From Pseudomonadota bacterium (GTDB lineage: Bacteria; Desulfobacterota; Syntrophia; Syntrophales; JADFWA01), in the NCBI GenBank assembly GCA_030612385.1, contig JAUWNZ010000077.1, positions 1 to 6,363 on the forward strand: 6,363 nt of DNA, in the 5' to 3' direction. The position numbers and the translations under genes were made by a program. The notes below the pieces were generated by a model. The model was given only the letters and a program-made list of their open reading frames with translations, was not told the DNA's origin and did not search any database. Positions 1 to 5,295 of this stretch are shown piece after piece. The number at the start of each line of letters is the position of its first letter. Position 1 is the first letter of the stretch.

Positions 1-1
1 G

Positions 2-382
2 AAGCATGAGAACTGCCGTGTGATGTGCGTCTATCATCGCGGCGAACACCAGGATACATATGGGAATATCCCATGGTTCGGCGAGCGTTTTGCCGTGAGC
101 GTGGAGGCGTTCAGACCCTGTACGGAATACAGGGGACTGAGAGCTCAGCGTGATTATGCCGGGCAGATCATAAAATGTCTTGCCCGGATGGAGGAGGACT
201 ACTTTGCGACATGTCGGCAACGACATAGTGGACTTGACGGACCCCGGCATAATGGGGAAAAGCAGGGAAGCGCGTTTCATCAGCCGGATTCTGACTCAAA
301 TGGAGAAGGAGAGGCTGCCGGCTTCGGCCAGTCCGGATACCATGCTGTGGGCTCTGTGGGCGGGAAAAGAAACTGCGTATAA
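2..382 (+). CDS. 3' end of an upstream gene, possibly a lysophospholipid-type acyltransferase (5' end outside window)
   Basis: An open frame enters from the left edge and runs to TAA at 380-382 (126 visible residues). The first ~68 residues look coding: about 62% G/C at third codon positions by hand count and a natural-looking sequence (CVYHRGEHQDTYGNIPWFGERF, then GLRAQRDYAGQI and ARMEEDYF). From about nt 209 on, third-position G/C falls to about 47% and the peptide becomes Gly/Ser-rich, because this part is the shifted frame of the next gene. The true product probably should end near nt 200-230, so the stop at 382 may reflect a lost stop codon or a one-base error. The C-terminal style (P..GE.F, GLR..RD..., ME..YF) reminds me of lysophospholipid acyltransferases, and a lipid or fatty-acid role would fit the phosphopantetheinyl transferase that follows. 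This identification is weak. The catalytic HX4D motif would lie outside the window. Confidence 0.45.
   Translation, partial: KHENCRVMCVYHRGEHQDTYGNIPWFGERFAVSVEAFRPCTEYRGLRAQRDYAGQIIKCLARMEEDYFATCRQRHSGLDGPRHNGEKQGSAFHQPDSDSNGEGEAAGFGQSGYHAVGSVGGKRNCV
190..197 (+). promoter_or_regulatory. Shine-Dalgarno GGAGGAGG that fixes the TTG start at 204
   Basis: GGAGGAGG lies six bases before the TTG at 204. This is ideal spacing, whereas the other in-frame TTG at 180 lies upstream of this site and has no ribosome binding site of its own. It decides the start of the phosphopantetheinyl transferase gene and lies inside the end of the upstream coding frame, so the two genes are probably translationally coupled. 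Confidence 0.7.
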
Positions 383-860
383 AGTTGTCAGAAAATCCCA
401 TGCCGCTGTTTCCTCAGCTCCCCGCGCATATGAAGTGGACTTTGTTGGGAACGGCATGATGGAACTGGAAAAGGATTTTATCATTTCAGGTGTTGTGGAA
501 ACGCCATATGATCCTGTAACAATCAGAACATTTAAAACACGCAATCACATACATTGCATCGGATGCGATGGGAAATCGAAGACCCTGGACTCTGTTGTCT
601 GGGAAGTCAGGCGTGTTGAAGAGGAGCTGAGAGTCTTGCCGTGTTTTGAGTCGTTTTTCGTGCGTGAAGCTGCGAAAAAGCGCCTGTCGCTCCATCTAAA
701 TCGAAATTTGGACGAGATCGAGATTCGCCGTTTGAAGGGGCAGTATGGTCTGGAGCCTCCGGCAGTCTATGTAAAAGGTCGCTCTGTAATGGTAGATATC
801 AGCCTGAGTCATGATGGAAAATTTGTGGCTTATGCCTTCGCTACCGATTCTTCATTCTGA
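204..860 (+). CDS. 4'-phosphopantetheinyl transferase superfamily protein, AcpS-order motifs with long central segment
   Basis: The predicted product is 218 residues from the TTG at 204. Family members transfer the 4'-phosphopantetheine arm of coenzyme A to a serine of acyl or peptidyl carrier proteins in the cytoplasm. Visible motifs are GNDIVDL at residues 5-11, with D7 the expected Mg-binding acid, and WAGKETAYK at about 52-60, with K55, E56 and K60 matching the (W/F)xxKExxxK signature. A C-terminal [15 protein letters not shown] segment follows, with S202 and H203 matching the SHT-like strand of AcpS. In Sfp-type enzymes the SH segment comes before the GxD motif; here it comes last, as in AcpS. 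AcpS proteins are about 120-130 residues, so about 100 extra residues lie between the KE motif and the SH segment. The gene follows, and overlaps, a possible acyltransferase gene, which suggests a lipid or polyketide-like carrier protein as substrate (inference). It ends convergently with smpB, sharing 20 bp. Confidence 0.85.
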   Translation: MRHVGNDIVDLTDPGIMGKSREARFISRILTQMEKERLPASASPDTMLWALWAGKETAYKVVRKSHAAVSSAPRAYEVDFVGNGMMELEKDFIISGVVETPYDPVTIRTFKTRNHIHCIGCDGKSKTLDSVVWEVRRVEEELRVLPCFESFFVREAAKKRLSLHLNRNLDEIEIRRLKGQYGLEPPAVYVKGRSVMVDISLSHDGKFVAYAFATDSSF

Positions 861-1302
861 GCCCTCTTTCCATATCGCGCCTGTCTTCTCTAATCTTGAG
901 GGACTGGCGCTTGTCATATAGATTTTTACCTTTGCCTACCCCTATTTCTATCTTTACCTTTCCATTCTTAAAGTATGCCTTTAAAGGAATAATGGCCATC
1001 CCTTTTTCTCTCGACTTGCCGTATAGCTTTTTTATCTCCCTTTTATGGAGGAGTAGTTTTCGCACTCCGAGCGGATCATGATTTGCCAGGTTCCCATGTG
1101 AGTAAGGGCTGATATGCGCTCCATGCAGAAAAACTTCCCCATTCCTAACCTCGGCGTAGCTGTCCTTCAGGTTACCCTTGCCCTCGCGCAGGGCCTTTAC
1201 TTCCGTGCCGACAAGGACGATACCTGCTTCATATGTCTCTTCAATAAAATAGTTTCGCCTTGCCGTTTTGTTCAGACATATTATCTTATTTGAGGGTTTC
1301 AT
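841..1302 (-). CDS. smpB: SsrA-binding protein SmpB
   Basis: The 153-residue product is full length for SmpB, the small basic protein that binds tmRNA and delivers it to stalled ribosomes for trans-translation. Hallmark segments are in order: [20 protein letters not shown] (residues 11-30), [21 protein letters not shown] (about 32-52), [53 protein letters not shown], then KGKNLYDKR and a basic C-terminal tail ending MKNR. The ATG at 1302 gives the usual family N-terminus, so the start is secure. However, the bases before it (ATTACGAAAAAATG on the coding strand) contain no Shine-Dalgarno, and a repeat begins only seven bases upstream. No tmRNA gene (ssrA) is visible in the window. It is divergent from the ATP synthase genes and convergent with the phosphopantetheinyl transferase gene. 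Confidence 0.97.
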   Translation of the reverse strand: MKPSNKIICLNKTARRNYFIEETYEAGIVLVGTEVKALREGKGNLKDSYAEVRNGEVFLHGAHISPYSHGNLANHDPLGVRKLLLHKREIKKLYGKSREKGMAIIPLKAYFKNGKVKIEIGVGKGKNLYDKRQSLKIREDRRDMERGLRMKNR

Positions 1303-1309
1303 TTTTTCG

Positions 1310-1336
1310 TAATCGTTTACCTCGGAGTTCGCAGAG
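1310..1336 (-). repeat. GC-rich interspersed repeat, copy A (upstream of smpB)
   Basis: Positions 1314-1336 match 5181-5203 at 18 of 23 positions in the same orientation, with no gaps. The common core includes CGTT.AC and GCAGAG on the plus strand (CTCTGC on the minus strand). The match continues on the left as TAATCGTTTAC (1310-1320) against TAAGCGTTCAC (5177-5187) and on the right as GCAGAGAAA. Beyond it, copy A carries unrelated sequence and then an AT-rich AATTTTAAATTTTT stretch. From memory, CTCTGCG-type repeats are common between genes in deltaproteobacterial and related genomes; I cannot confirm that here. Confidence 0.55.
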
Positions 1337-1350
1337 AAATTAGCCTTGTA

Positions 1351-1402
1351 AGCCTGGAACTAAAGTCGCTTCGCTCCAATTTTAAATTTTTCATCCCAGG
1401 CT
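1351..1402. repeat. Imperfect inverted repeat, 7-bp arms, in the smpB-atpZ spacer
   Basis: AGCCTGG at 1351-1357 pairs with CCAGGCT at 1396-1402 around a 38-base centre that includes AT-rich sequence. Neither side is followed by a convincing T-run, so it does not look like a terminator. It sits between the repeat copy and the possible atpZ promoter. It could be part of a small non-coding element or chance. Confidence 0.3.
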
Positions 1403-1405
1403 GCC

Positions 1406-1434
1406 TTGTTTAGCATATTAGAAATGAATATTCT
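1406..1434 (+). promoter_or_regulatory. Possible sigma70-like promoter for atpZIB
   Basis: TTGTTT at 1406-1411 and TATTCT at 1429-1434 are separated by exactly 17 bases, in the AT-rich part of the divergent spacer. The match to TTGACA is 3/6 and to TATAAT 4/6, so the support is modest. A transcript from here would start near 1441 and have a leader of about 100 bases that includes the inverted repeat at 1489-1512. Confidence 0.3.
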
Positions 1435-1488
1435 ACAGGATTGTCCATCCCCAAAAAAAGACATCGATTTACCATAAGCGTTCACGGC

Positions 1489-1512
1489 TGCAAAAGTTAT
1501 TTGACTTTTGCA
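1489..1512. repeat. Perfect 9-bp inverted repeat in the atpZ leader
   Basis: TGCAAAAGT (1489-1497) and ACTTTTGCA (1504-1512) are exact reverse complements around the 6-base centre TATTTG. The element lies 28 bases before the atpZ start codon. No T-run follows, so it is unlikely to be a terminator. It could be a protein-binding operator, an mRNA hairpin in the 5' leader, or the edge of a small mobile element; the sequence alone does not decide. Confidence 0.55.
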
Positions 1513-1539
1513 AAACTCTGTGCTAAGCAGAAAGGTGTT

Positions 1540-1824
1540 ATGAGTAAAGAGTTGAGAAAAACCATAAGACCTCTGGCGTATGCCAGCAGTGTGGGGTTTG
1601 TGCTGGTCATATCGAGTTTTGGGGGTCTTTTTCTTGGAGTATACTTAGATCAGAAACTGGGAACAGGCCACAAGCTTGCAATATTGCTTTTTTTGATAGG
1701 GACTATTGCAGGCTTCAGGAACATATTTGGTATGCTTAAAAAGTATTTCAGAGAGGAGAGACCTGTAATAGAGCGTTTAAAATATGAATCACATAGAAAA
1801 AGACCCCTTGCAAAAAAAGCTTGA
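1540..1824 (+). CDS. atpZ: AtpZ/AtpI-type small membrane protein of the ATP synthase operon
   Basis: The predicted product is 94 residues, a two-helix membrane protein of the AtpZ family (known to assist F1F0 assembly and reported to have a role in Mg/Ca transport). Helix 1 is at about residues 14-34 and helix 2 at about 45-65. The family pattern is visible as GGLFLGVYLDQKLGTGHK (28-45) and LIGTIAGFRNIFGMLKK (62-68 in its charged end), followed by a basic tail. I chose the ATG at 1540 because AAAGG lies a few bases upstream and MSKELRKTIRPLAYASS is a normal N-terminus. The frame is open back to a TTG at 1441, but those 33 extra residues are not family-like and span the inverted repeat. It overlaps atpI by 41 bp, and atpI/atpB identify it by context. 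Confidence 0.85.
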   Translation: MSKELRKTIRPLAYASSVGFVLVISSFGGLFLGVYLDQKLGTGHKLAILLFLIGTIAGFRNIFGMLKKYFREERPVIERLKYESHRKRPLAKKA

Positions 1825-2176
1825 GGTAAGGAATTGGATCGTTCTTGGGATATTCCTTGCCGTTAGTCTTATCTTTATGCCATACAGATTTACTCTCGGC
1901 ATACTGTTAGGCGGTCTTATAGGTATTATAAATTTTTACTGGCTCTCCCGGGGTCTTCGGAAGGTGTTTCAGCAGTTTTTAGACAAAGCAAAATCATCTA
2001 TAGTAAAAAGGTATTACATCAGGGTTACAGTTACGGGAGTTGCGCTTTTCTTTATTATTACCCGGACGCCGGCTGATGTAATCGGTTTGATAGTTGGTCT
2101 TTCCGTCGTCGTAGTAAATATTGTATCTACGATACTGCTTGAGTTCTCAAAAAATTATGCCAAGGAGGTTGAATAA
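1784..2176 (+). CDS. atpI: ATP synthase subunit I (AtpI-like)
   Basis: The 130-residue product has four predicted membrane helices: about residues 17-32 (NWIVLGIFLAVSLIFM), 35-55 (YRFTLGILLGGLIGIINFYWL), 76-94 (YIRVTVTGVALFFIIT) and 97-118 (ADVIGLIVGLSVVVVNIVSTIL). The ILLGG.IG..NFYWL.R stretch with a charged loop (LRKVFQQFLDKAKSSIVKRYYIR) is typical of the small 'subunit I' protein encoded just before atpB in many bacteria. It is a non-structural accessory of F0, thought to help insert or assemble the c-ring. It starts inside atpZ (41-bp overlap) with only a weak ribosome site and ends five bases before atpB, so the three genes are surely co-transcribed. The ATG at 1784 gives a normal hydrophilic N-terminus (MNHIEKDPLQKK). 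Confidence 0.82.
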   Translation: MNHIEKDPLQKKLEVRNWIVLGIFLAVSLIFMPYRFTLGILLGGLIGIINFYWLSRGLRKVFQQFLDKAKSSIVKRYYIRVTVTGVALFFIITRTPADVIGLIVGLSVVVVNIVSTILLEFSKNYAKEVE

Positions 2177-2181
2177 AAAAG

Positions 2182-2838
2182 ATGTTGCATCCATTTTTGT
2201 TTCTTGAAAATGACTTTTTCCCTGACCATGTTATTCATACCTGGTTTATCATGCTGGTGCTGATCGTAGTTTCCTATCTGGCAACGCGCCGGCTGGATAT
2301 CTATCCCGGTAAGCTTCAGAATGTTATGGAGATAGTTATTGGCGGTCTTGATACTTTTATCACCGACTTGATGGGACCTGAAGGGAGGAAGTTTTTCCCG
2401 CTCGTAGCCACAATCTTCCTCTTCATTTTGATAGGAAACCTGTTAGGGAAAGTTCCGGGATTTGAATCGCCCACAGGTAATTGGAATACGACGCTCGCTA
2501 TGGCGCTGATCGTGTTTATTGTGTACCAGTCCGTTGGTATCTGGACTCACGGATTTAAGTATATAAAACACTTTCTGGGACCTGTCTGGTGGCTATCCCC
2601 CCTGATATTTTTAATTGAGGTGATCAGTCATTTTGTCAGGATTCTTTCTCTTTCGGTGCGACTATTCGGAAATATGACGGGTGGACATATCGCTGTTTGT
2701 GTGCTGTTTTTCCTGGCGCCCTTTCTTATCCCATCAGCAATGACTGGTCTTGAGCTGCTTGTAGGTGTAATCCAGACAATGGTTTTCGTTATATTGACAC
2801 TCTCGTATCTAATGGGGGCGGTAGAGGAAGCTCACTGA
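2182..2838 (+). CDS. atpB: F0F1 ATP synthase subunit a (AtpB)
   Basis: The product is 218 residues, a complete a subunit: the membrane stator protein that forms the two proton half-channels facing the c-ring. Several hydrophobic helices are visible. The key segment FVRILSLSVRLFGNMTGGHI holds the essential arginine (R160, equivalent to E. coli R210), preceded by FLIEVISH with E146. The C-terminal helix GVIQTMVFVILTLSYLMGAVEEAH holds Q198, equivalent to E. coli Q252. It also has the NLLGKVPGFESPTGNWNTTLAMAL motif region (about 86-109). The start ATG at 2182 lies 13 bases after a strong AAGGAGG (2162-2168) that sits within the end of atpI; the spacing is a little long. No c-subunit gene follows: a terminator comes about 30 bases after the stop. 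Confidence 0.97.
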   Translation: MLHPFLFLENDFFPDHVIHTWFIMLVLIVVSYLATRRLDIYPGKLQNVMEIVIGGLDTFITDLMGPEGRKFFPLVATIFLFILIGNLLGKVPGFESPTGNWNTTLAMALIVFIVYQSVGIWTHGFKYIKHFLGPVWWLSPLIFLIEVISHFVRILSLSVRLFGNMTGGHIAVCVLFFLAPFLIPSAMTGLELLVGVIQTMVFVILTLSYLMGAVEEAH

Positions 2839-2866
2839 TTTATTGAAATGACGGTTTGAATAAAAG

Positions 2867-2901
2867 AAAGGGGTCAAAAATTATCTTTGACCCCTTTTTA
2901 T
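2867..2901. terminator. Bidirectional rho-independent terminator between atpB and nfnB
   Basis: AAAGGGGTCAAA (2867-2878) pairs perfectly with TTTGACCCCTTT (2886-2897) around a 7-base loop. A T-rich run follows on the plus strand (CCCCTTTTTATTTT), and on the minus strand the opposite arm is followed by TTTCTTTTA. It can therefore end the atpZIB transcript from the left and the nfn operon transcript from the right, since both stop codons lie within about 35 bases of it. Confidence 0.9.
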
Positions 2902-2931
2902 TTTCTGATTGCAAATATTAAAATTATGTAA

Positions 2932-4377
2932 CTAACTTTTCAAGTACTCATCGATCGCCCTTGCCGCCTTTCTTCCGGCGCCCATGGCGAGAATAACCGT
3001 TGCGGAACCGGTTACTATATCACCGCCCGCGTAAACTCCCCGTCGGCTGGTTTCACAGTTTTCATCTTTTACCGTGACATGCCCCCACCTATTTGTCTCT
3101 AACCCGGGCGTTGTGGCAGGAATGATGGGATTTGCCATTGTCCCAACGGCGACTACGACCGTATCCACGTCCATAACAAACTCGGAATCTTTTATTGGAA
3201 CGGGCCTTCGCCTCCCGGACTCATCCGGTTCACCCAACTCCATCCTTAGACACTTCATTTCCTTCACCCAGCCATCTTTATCGCCTATATACTCTACAGG
3301 ATTGGTAAGGAGCTTGAACTGAACACCCTCTTGCCCGGCATGATGCACCTCCTCAATCCTGGCCGGCATCTCAACCTCGGTGCGGCGATAAATAATATAA
3401 GCATTCTCAGCACCCAGCCTCAGCGCTGTTCGTACCGAATCCATGGCTACATTGCCACCGCCGATCACTGCCACGTTTTTGCCGCGAACTATCGGCGTAT
3501 CATATTCCGGGAATCTATAGGCCTTCATCAGATTGGATCTGGTAAGATATTCATTGGCTGAATAGATACCGGACAGGTTCTCCCCAGGAATATGCATAAA
3601 GACGGGGGCGCCGGCACCGACACCAAGGAAGACGGCGCCAAATCCCTCTTCAAAAAGTTCATCCACCGTTTTTAATCTCCCGATCACGGTATTGGTTATG
3701 ATCTTTACACCTAATTTTTTTAGATAATCAACCTCCGCCTCCACGATTTTTTTGGGGAGACGAAATTCCGGGATGCCGTACACCAGAACCCCTCCCGCCT
3801 TATGAAGAGCCTCAAAGATAGTAACCTCGTGGCCGAGCTTTACAAGGTCTCCGGCTATTGTCAGTCCTGCGGGGCCTGCCCCCACAACCGCTACTTTTTT
3901 GCCGGTGGATCGGGCAATCTCCGGAACCGTTATATTTCCTGACTCGCGCTCATAGTCGGCTGCAAAACGTTCGAGCCTTCCTACGGCCACCGGTTCTCCT
4001 TTCCTTCCCAGAATACAAATCTTCTCACACTGATCTTCCTGGGGACATACCCTGCCACACACAGCGGGAAGGCAGTTTGTCTCCTTGAGCCTGCGGGCAG
4101 CCCCTGAAAAATTCCCCTCGGCAATCAGTTTTATAAAGCCGGGTATATCCACATCTACCGGACAGCCTCCAATGCACAGGGGTTTCTTACACTGGATACA
4201 TCTTTTTGCCTCGGCAACAGCCATCTCTTCAGTATAACCGAGAGGCACTTCATCGAAATTGCGGGTCCTCAATTTTGGATCCTGTTCGGGCATACCCTGT
4301 CTGTGGATTGTTTCCCTTTCCTTTTTATCTTTCATCTCTTCCGCACCTGCATCTTTCCATCGATTCTCTTTCCTCAT
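2932..4377 (-). CDS. nfnB: NfnB-like large subunit: NADPH-dependent ferredoxin:NAD+ transhydrogenase / glutamate-synthase-type flavoprotein
   Basis: 481 residues from the ATG at 4377. The N-terminus holds cysteines for two [4Fe-4S] clusters (C60, C63, C68, C72; then C102, C107, C111, C117, C121). A flavin dinucleotide fold follows (KVAVVGAGPAGLTIAGDLVKLGHEV, GAGPAG at 166-171), then an NADPH fold (NVAVIGGGNVAMDSVRTALRLGA, GGGNVA at 306-311). The FAD-closing GVYAGGDIVTGSATVILAMGAGR lies near 448-469. This is the layout of GltD-like proteins. Because a small-subunit gene lies directly upstream, NfnB of the electron-bifurcating NfnAB complex (2 NADPH + NAD+ + oxidised ferredoxin to NADH + reduced ferredoxin, reversible) is the likeliest role; sulfide dehydrogenase SudA is the alternative. 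Start: ATG 4377 has AGGA nine bases upstream and overlaps nfnA by 53 bp. An internal ATG at 4335 (MKDKKERETIHRQ, 467 residues) looks more like the family start but has a poorer ribosome site. Confidence 0.9.
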   Translation of the reverse strand: MRKENRWKDAGAEEMKDKKERETIHRQGMPEQDPKLRTRNFDEVPLGYTEEMAVAEAKRCIQCKKPLCIGGCPVDVDIPGFIKLIAEGNFSGAARRLKETNCLPAVCGRVCPQEDQCEKICILGRKGEPVAVGRLERFAADYERESGNITVPEIARSTGKKVAVVGAGPAGLTIAGDLVKLGHEVTIFEALHKAGGVLVYGIPEFRLPKKIVEAEVDYLKKLGVKIITNTVIGRLKTVDELFEEGFGAVFLGVGAGAPVFMHIPGENLSGIYSANEYLTRSNLMKAYRFPEYDTPIVRGKNVAVIGGGNVAMDSVRTALRLGAENAYIIYRRTEVEMPARIEEVHHAGQEGVQFKLLTNPVEYIGDKDGWVKEMKCLRMELGEPDESGRRRPVPIKDSEFVMDVDTVVVAVGTMANPIIPATTPGLETNRWGHVTVKDENCETSRRGVYAGGDIVTGSATVILAMGAGRKAARAIDEYLKS

Positions 4378-5161
4378 TTAGATACATCCTGAGGCGGCTT
4401 GCCAACAGATTAAAATCAACCTCGTGACCATCAAACTCAGGACCATCCACACACGCAAATTTCGTTTCACCCTTCACAGATACACGGCAGGCGCCGCACA
4501 TACCGGTGGCATCCACCATAATCGGATTGAGGCTGACTATGGTTTTAATCTTATAAGGCCTTGTAACATCACATATTGCCTGCATCATCGGCACAGGCCC
4601 TATGGCAAATATCCTGTCAATCTTTTCGTCCGAATCGATCATATCTTGCAGCGCGCCACTCACAAAACCGTGAAATCCATAACTGCCGTCATCCGTGGTC
4701 ACGATGAGTTCATCACTTGTATTCTTCATTTCATCTTTTAGTATCAGGAGATCCCTGTTCCTTGCTCCTATGATGGAGACAACTCTGTTACCGGCCTTCC
4801 TCAATGAAACGGCTATCGGGTAGACGACTCCGACTCCGACTCCGCCACCTACACATACAACAGTCCCAAAGTTGTCTATCTCGGTTGGATTGCCGAGGGG
4901 CCCCTGCACCCCGCTGATATTATCTCCGGCATTCAGCGCCGCCAGGCATGTGGTTGTCTTTCCCACAATCTGAAAGATAATGGTGATCGTTCCCTTCTCT
5001 ACATCGGAATCCGCAATAGTCAGGGGAATTCTTTCACCCTTTTCGTCGGTCATAATAACGACGAACTGGCCTGCCTTCCTCTTTTTCGCTATTTCAGGGG
5101 CTTCAAGCACCATCCTGACCACATTCTCCGATAGATAAAACTTTTCCGTTATCTTGTTCAA
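4325..5161 (-). CDS. nfnA: NfnA-like small subunit: sulfide/dihydroorotate dehydrogenase-like FAD/NAD-binding protein
   Basis: 278 residues from a TTG at 5161. The first part is a ferredoxin-reductase-like FAD domain with RIPLTIAD (44-51). The NAD-binding part follows with VVCVGGGVGVGVVYPIA (101-117) and IGARNRDLLILKDEM (131-145). The C-terminal MVDATGMCGACRVSVKG (215-231) plus C237 forms the [2Fe-2S] site; in NfnA structures this cluster is held by one Asp and three Cys, here D217, C222, C225 and C237. The subunit binds NAD(H), passing electrons between it and the NfnB flavin. TTG was chosen because GAGGAG lies eight bases upstream and NKITEKFYLSENVVRMVLEAP is a normal beginning. The frame is also open to an ATG at 5284, but those 41 extra residues come from AT-rich DNA and the repeat and have no ribosome site. 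PyrK-type dihydroorotate dehydrogenase subunits are related, but the neighbouring nfnB argues against that role. Confidence 0.88.
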   Translation of the reverse strand: MNKITEKFYLSENVVRMVLEAPEIAKKRKAGQFVVIMTDEKGERIPLTIADSDVEKGTITIIFQIVGKTTTCLAALNAGDNISGVQGPLGNPTEIDNFGTVVCVGGGVGVGVVYPIAVSLRKAGNRVVSIIGARNRDLLILKDEMKNTSDELIVTTDDGSYGFHGFVSGALQDMIDSDEKIDRIFAIGPVPMMQAICDVTRPYKIKTIVSLNPIMVDATGMCGACRVSVKGETKFACVDGPEFDGHEVDFNLLASRLRMYLNEERESMERCRCGRDER

Positions 5162-5169
5162 TGCAAAAT

Positions 5170-5175
5170 CTCCTC
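5170..5175 (-). promoter_or_regulatory. Shine-Dalgarno GAGGAG supporting the TTG start of nfnA
   Basis: On the minus strand GAGGAG is followed by ATTTTGCA and then TTG at 5161. Eight-base spacing is good, and the upstream ATG alternative at 5284 has no such site. The site lies one base inside the boundary of the repeat at 5177, so the repeat was placed just upstream of it without destroying it. Confidence 0.75.
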
Positions 5176-5176
5176 G

Positions 5177-5216
5177 TAAGCGTTCACTGCAGAGCTCGCA
5201 GAGAGCGCAGAGAAAC
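5177..5216 (-). repeat. GC-rich interspersed repeat, copy B (between the HdrD-like gene and nfnA)
   Basis: The plus strand shows three GCAGAG units at 5189, 5198 and 5207, a period of nine bases (GCAGAGCTC, GCAGAGAGC, GCAGAGAAA). Positions 5181-5203 match copy A (1314-1336) at 18 of 23 positions, and the left edge TAAGCGTTCAC is an exact 11-mer shared with 1475-1485. The next bases toward 5270 are AT-rich (ATATTAAATTTTAAAATGAAAAACG), giving a structure of GC-rich head plus AT-rich tail. The whole 134-bp gap is otherwise non-coding. Confidence 0.6.
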
Positions 5217-5295
5217 TTATTAATGTAAATATTAAATTTTAAAATGAAAAACGTAAAGTGAAAAAACACCGCTGCATTTCTCATTTTTCTGAGAA

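Noticed and set aside
1501..1529. TTGACT as a -35 box just upstream of atpZ
   Set aside because: With 17-base spacing the -10 would be TAAGCA, a poor match, and the transcript start would be almost at the start codon; TTGACT is also part of the inverted repeat.
1441..1539. N-terminal extension of atpZ from TTG 1441
   Set aside because: The 33 extra residues are unlike AtpZ proteins, cross the perfect inverted repeat and lack a ribosome site; ATG 1540 has AAAGG close upstream.
1303..1539. A small RNA or riboswitch in the smpB-atpZ spacer
   Set aside because: I see inverted repeats but no known riboswitch or RNA family pattern and no clear terminator, so a named RNA cannot be supported.
5278..5295. 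Inverted repeat TTCTCA/TGAGAA right after the HdrD-like stop codon as a terminator
   Set aside because: The arms are only six bases and AT-rich, and the T-run on the minus strand comes about 11 bases later, not directly after; read-through into nfnA is more likely.
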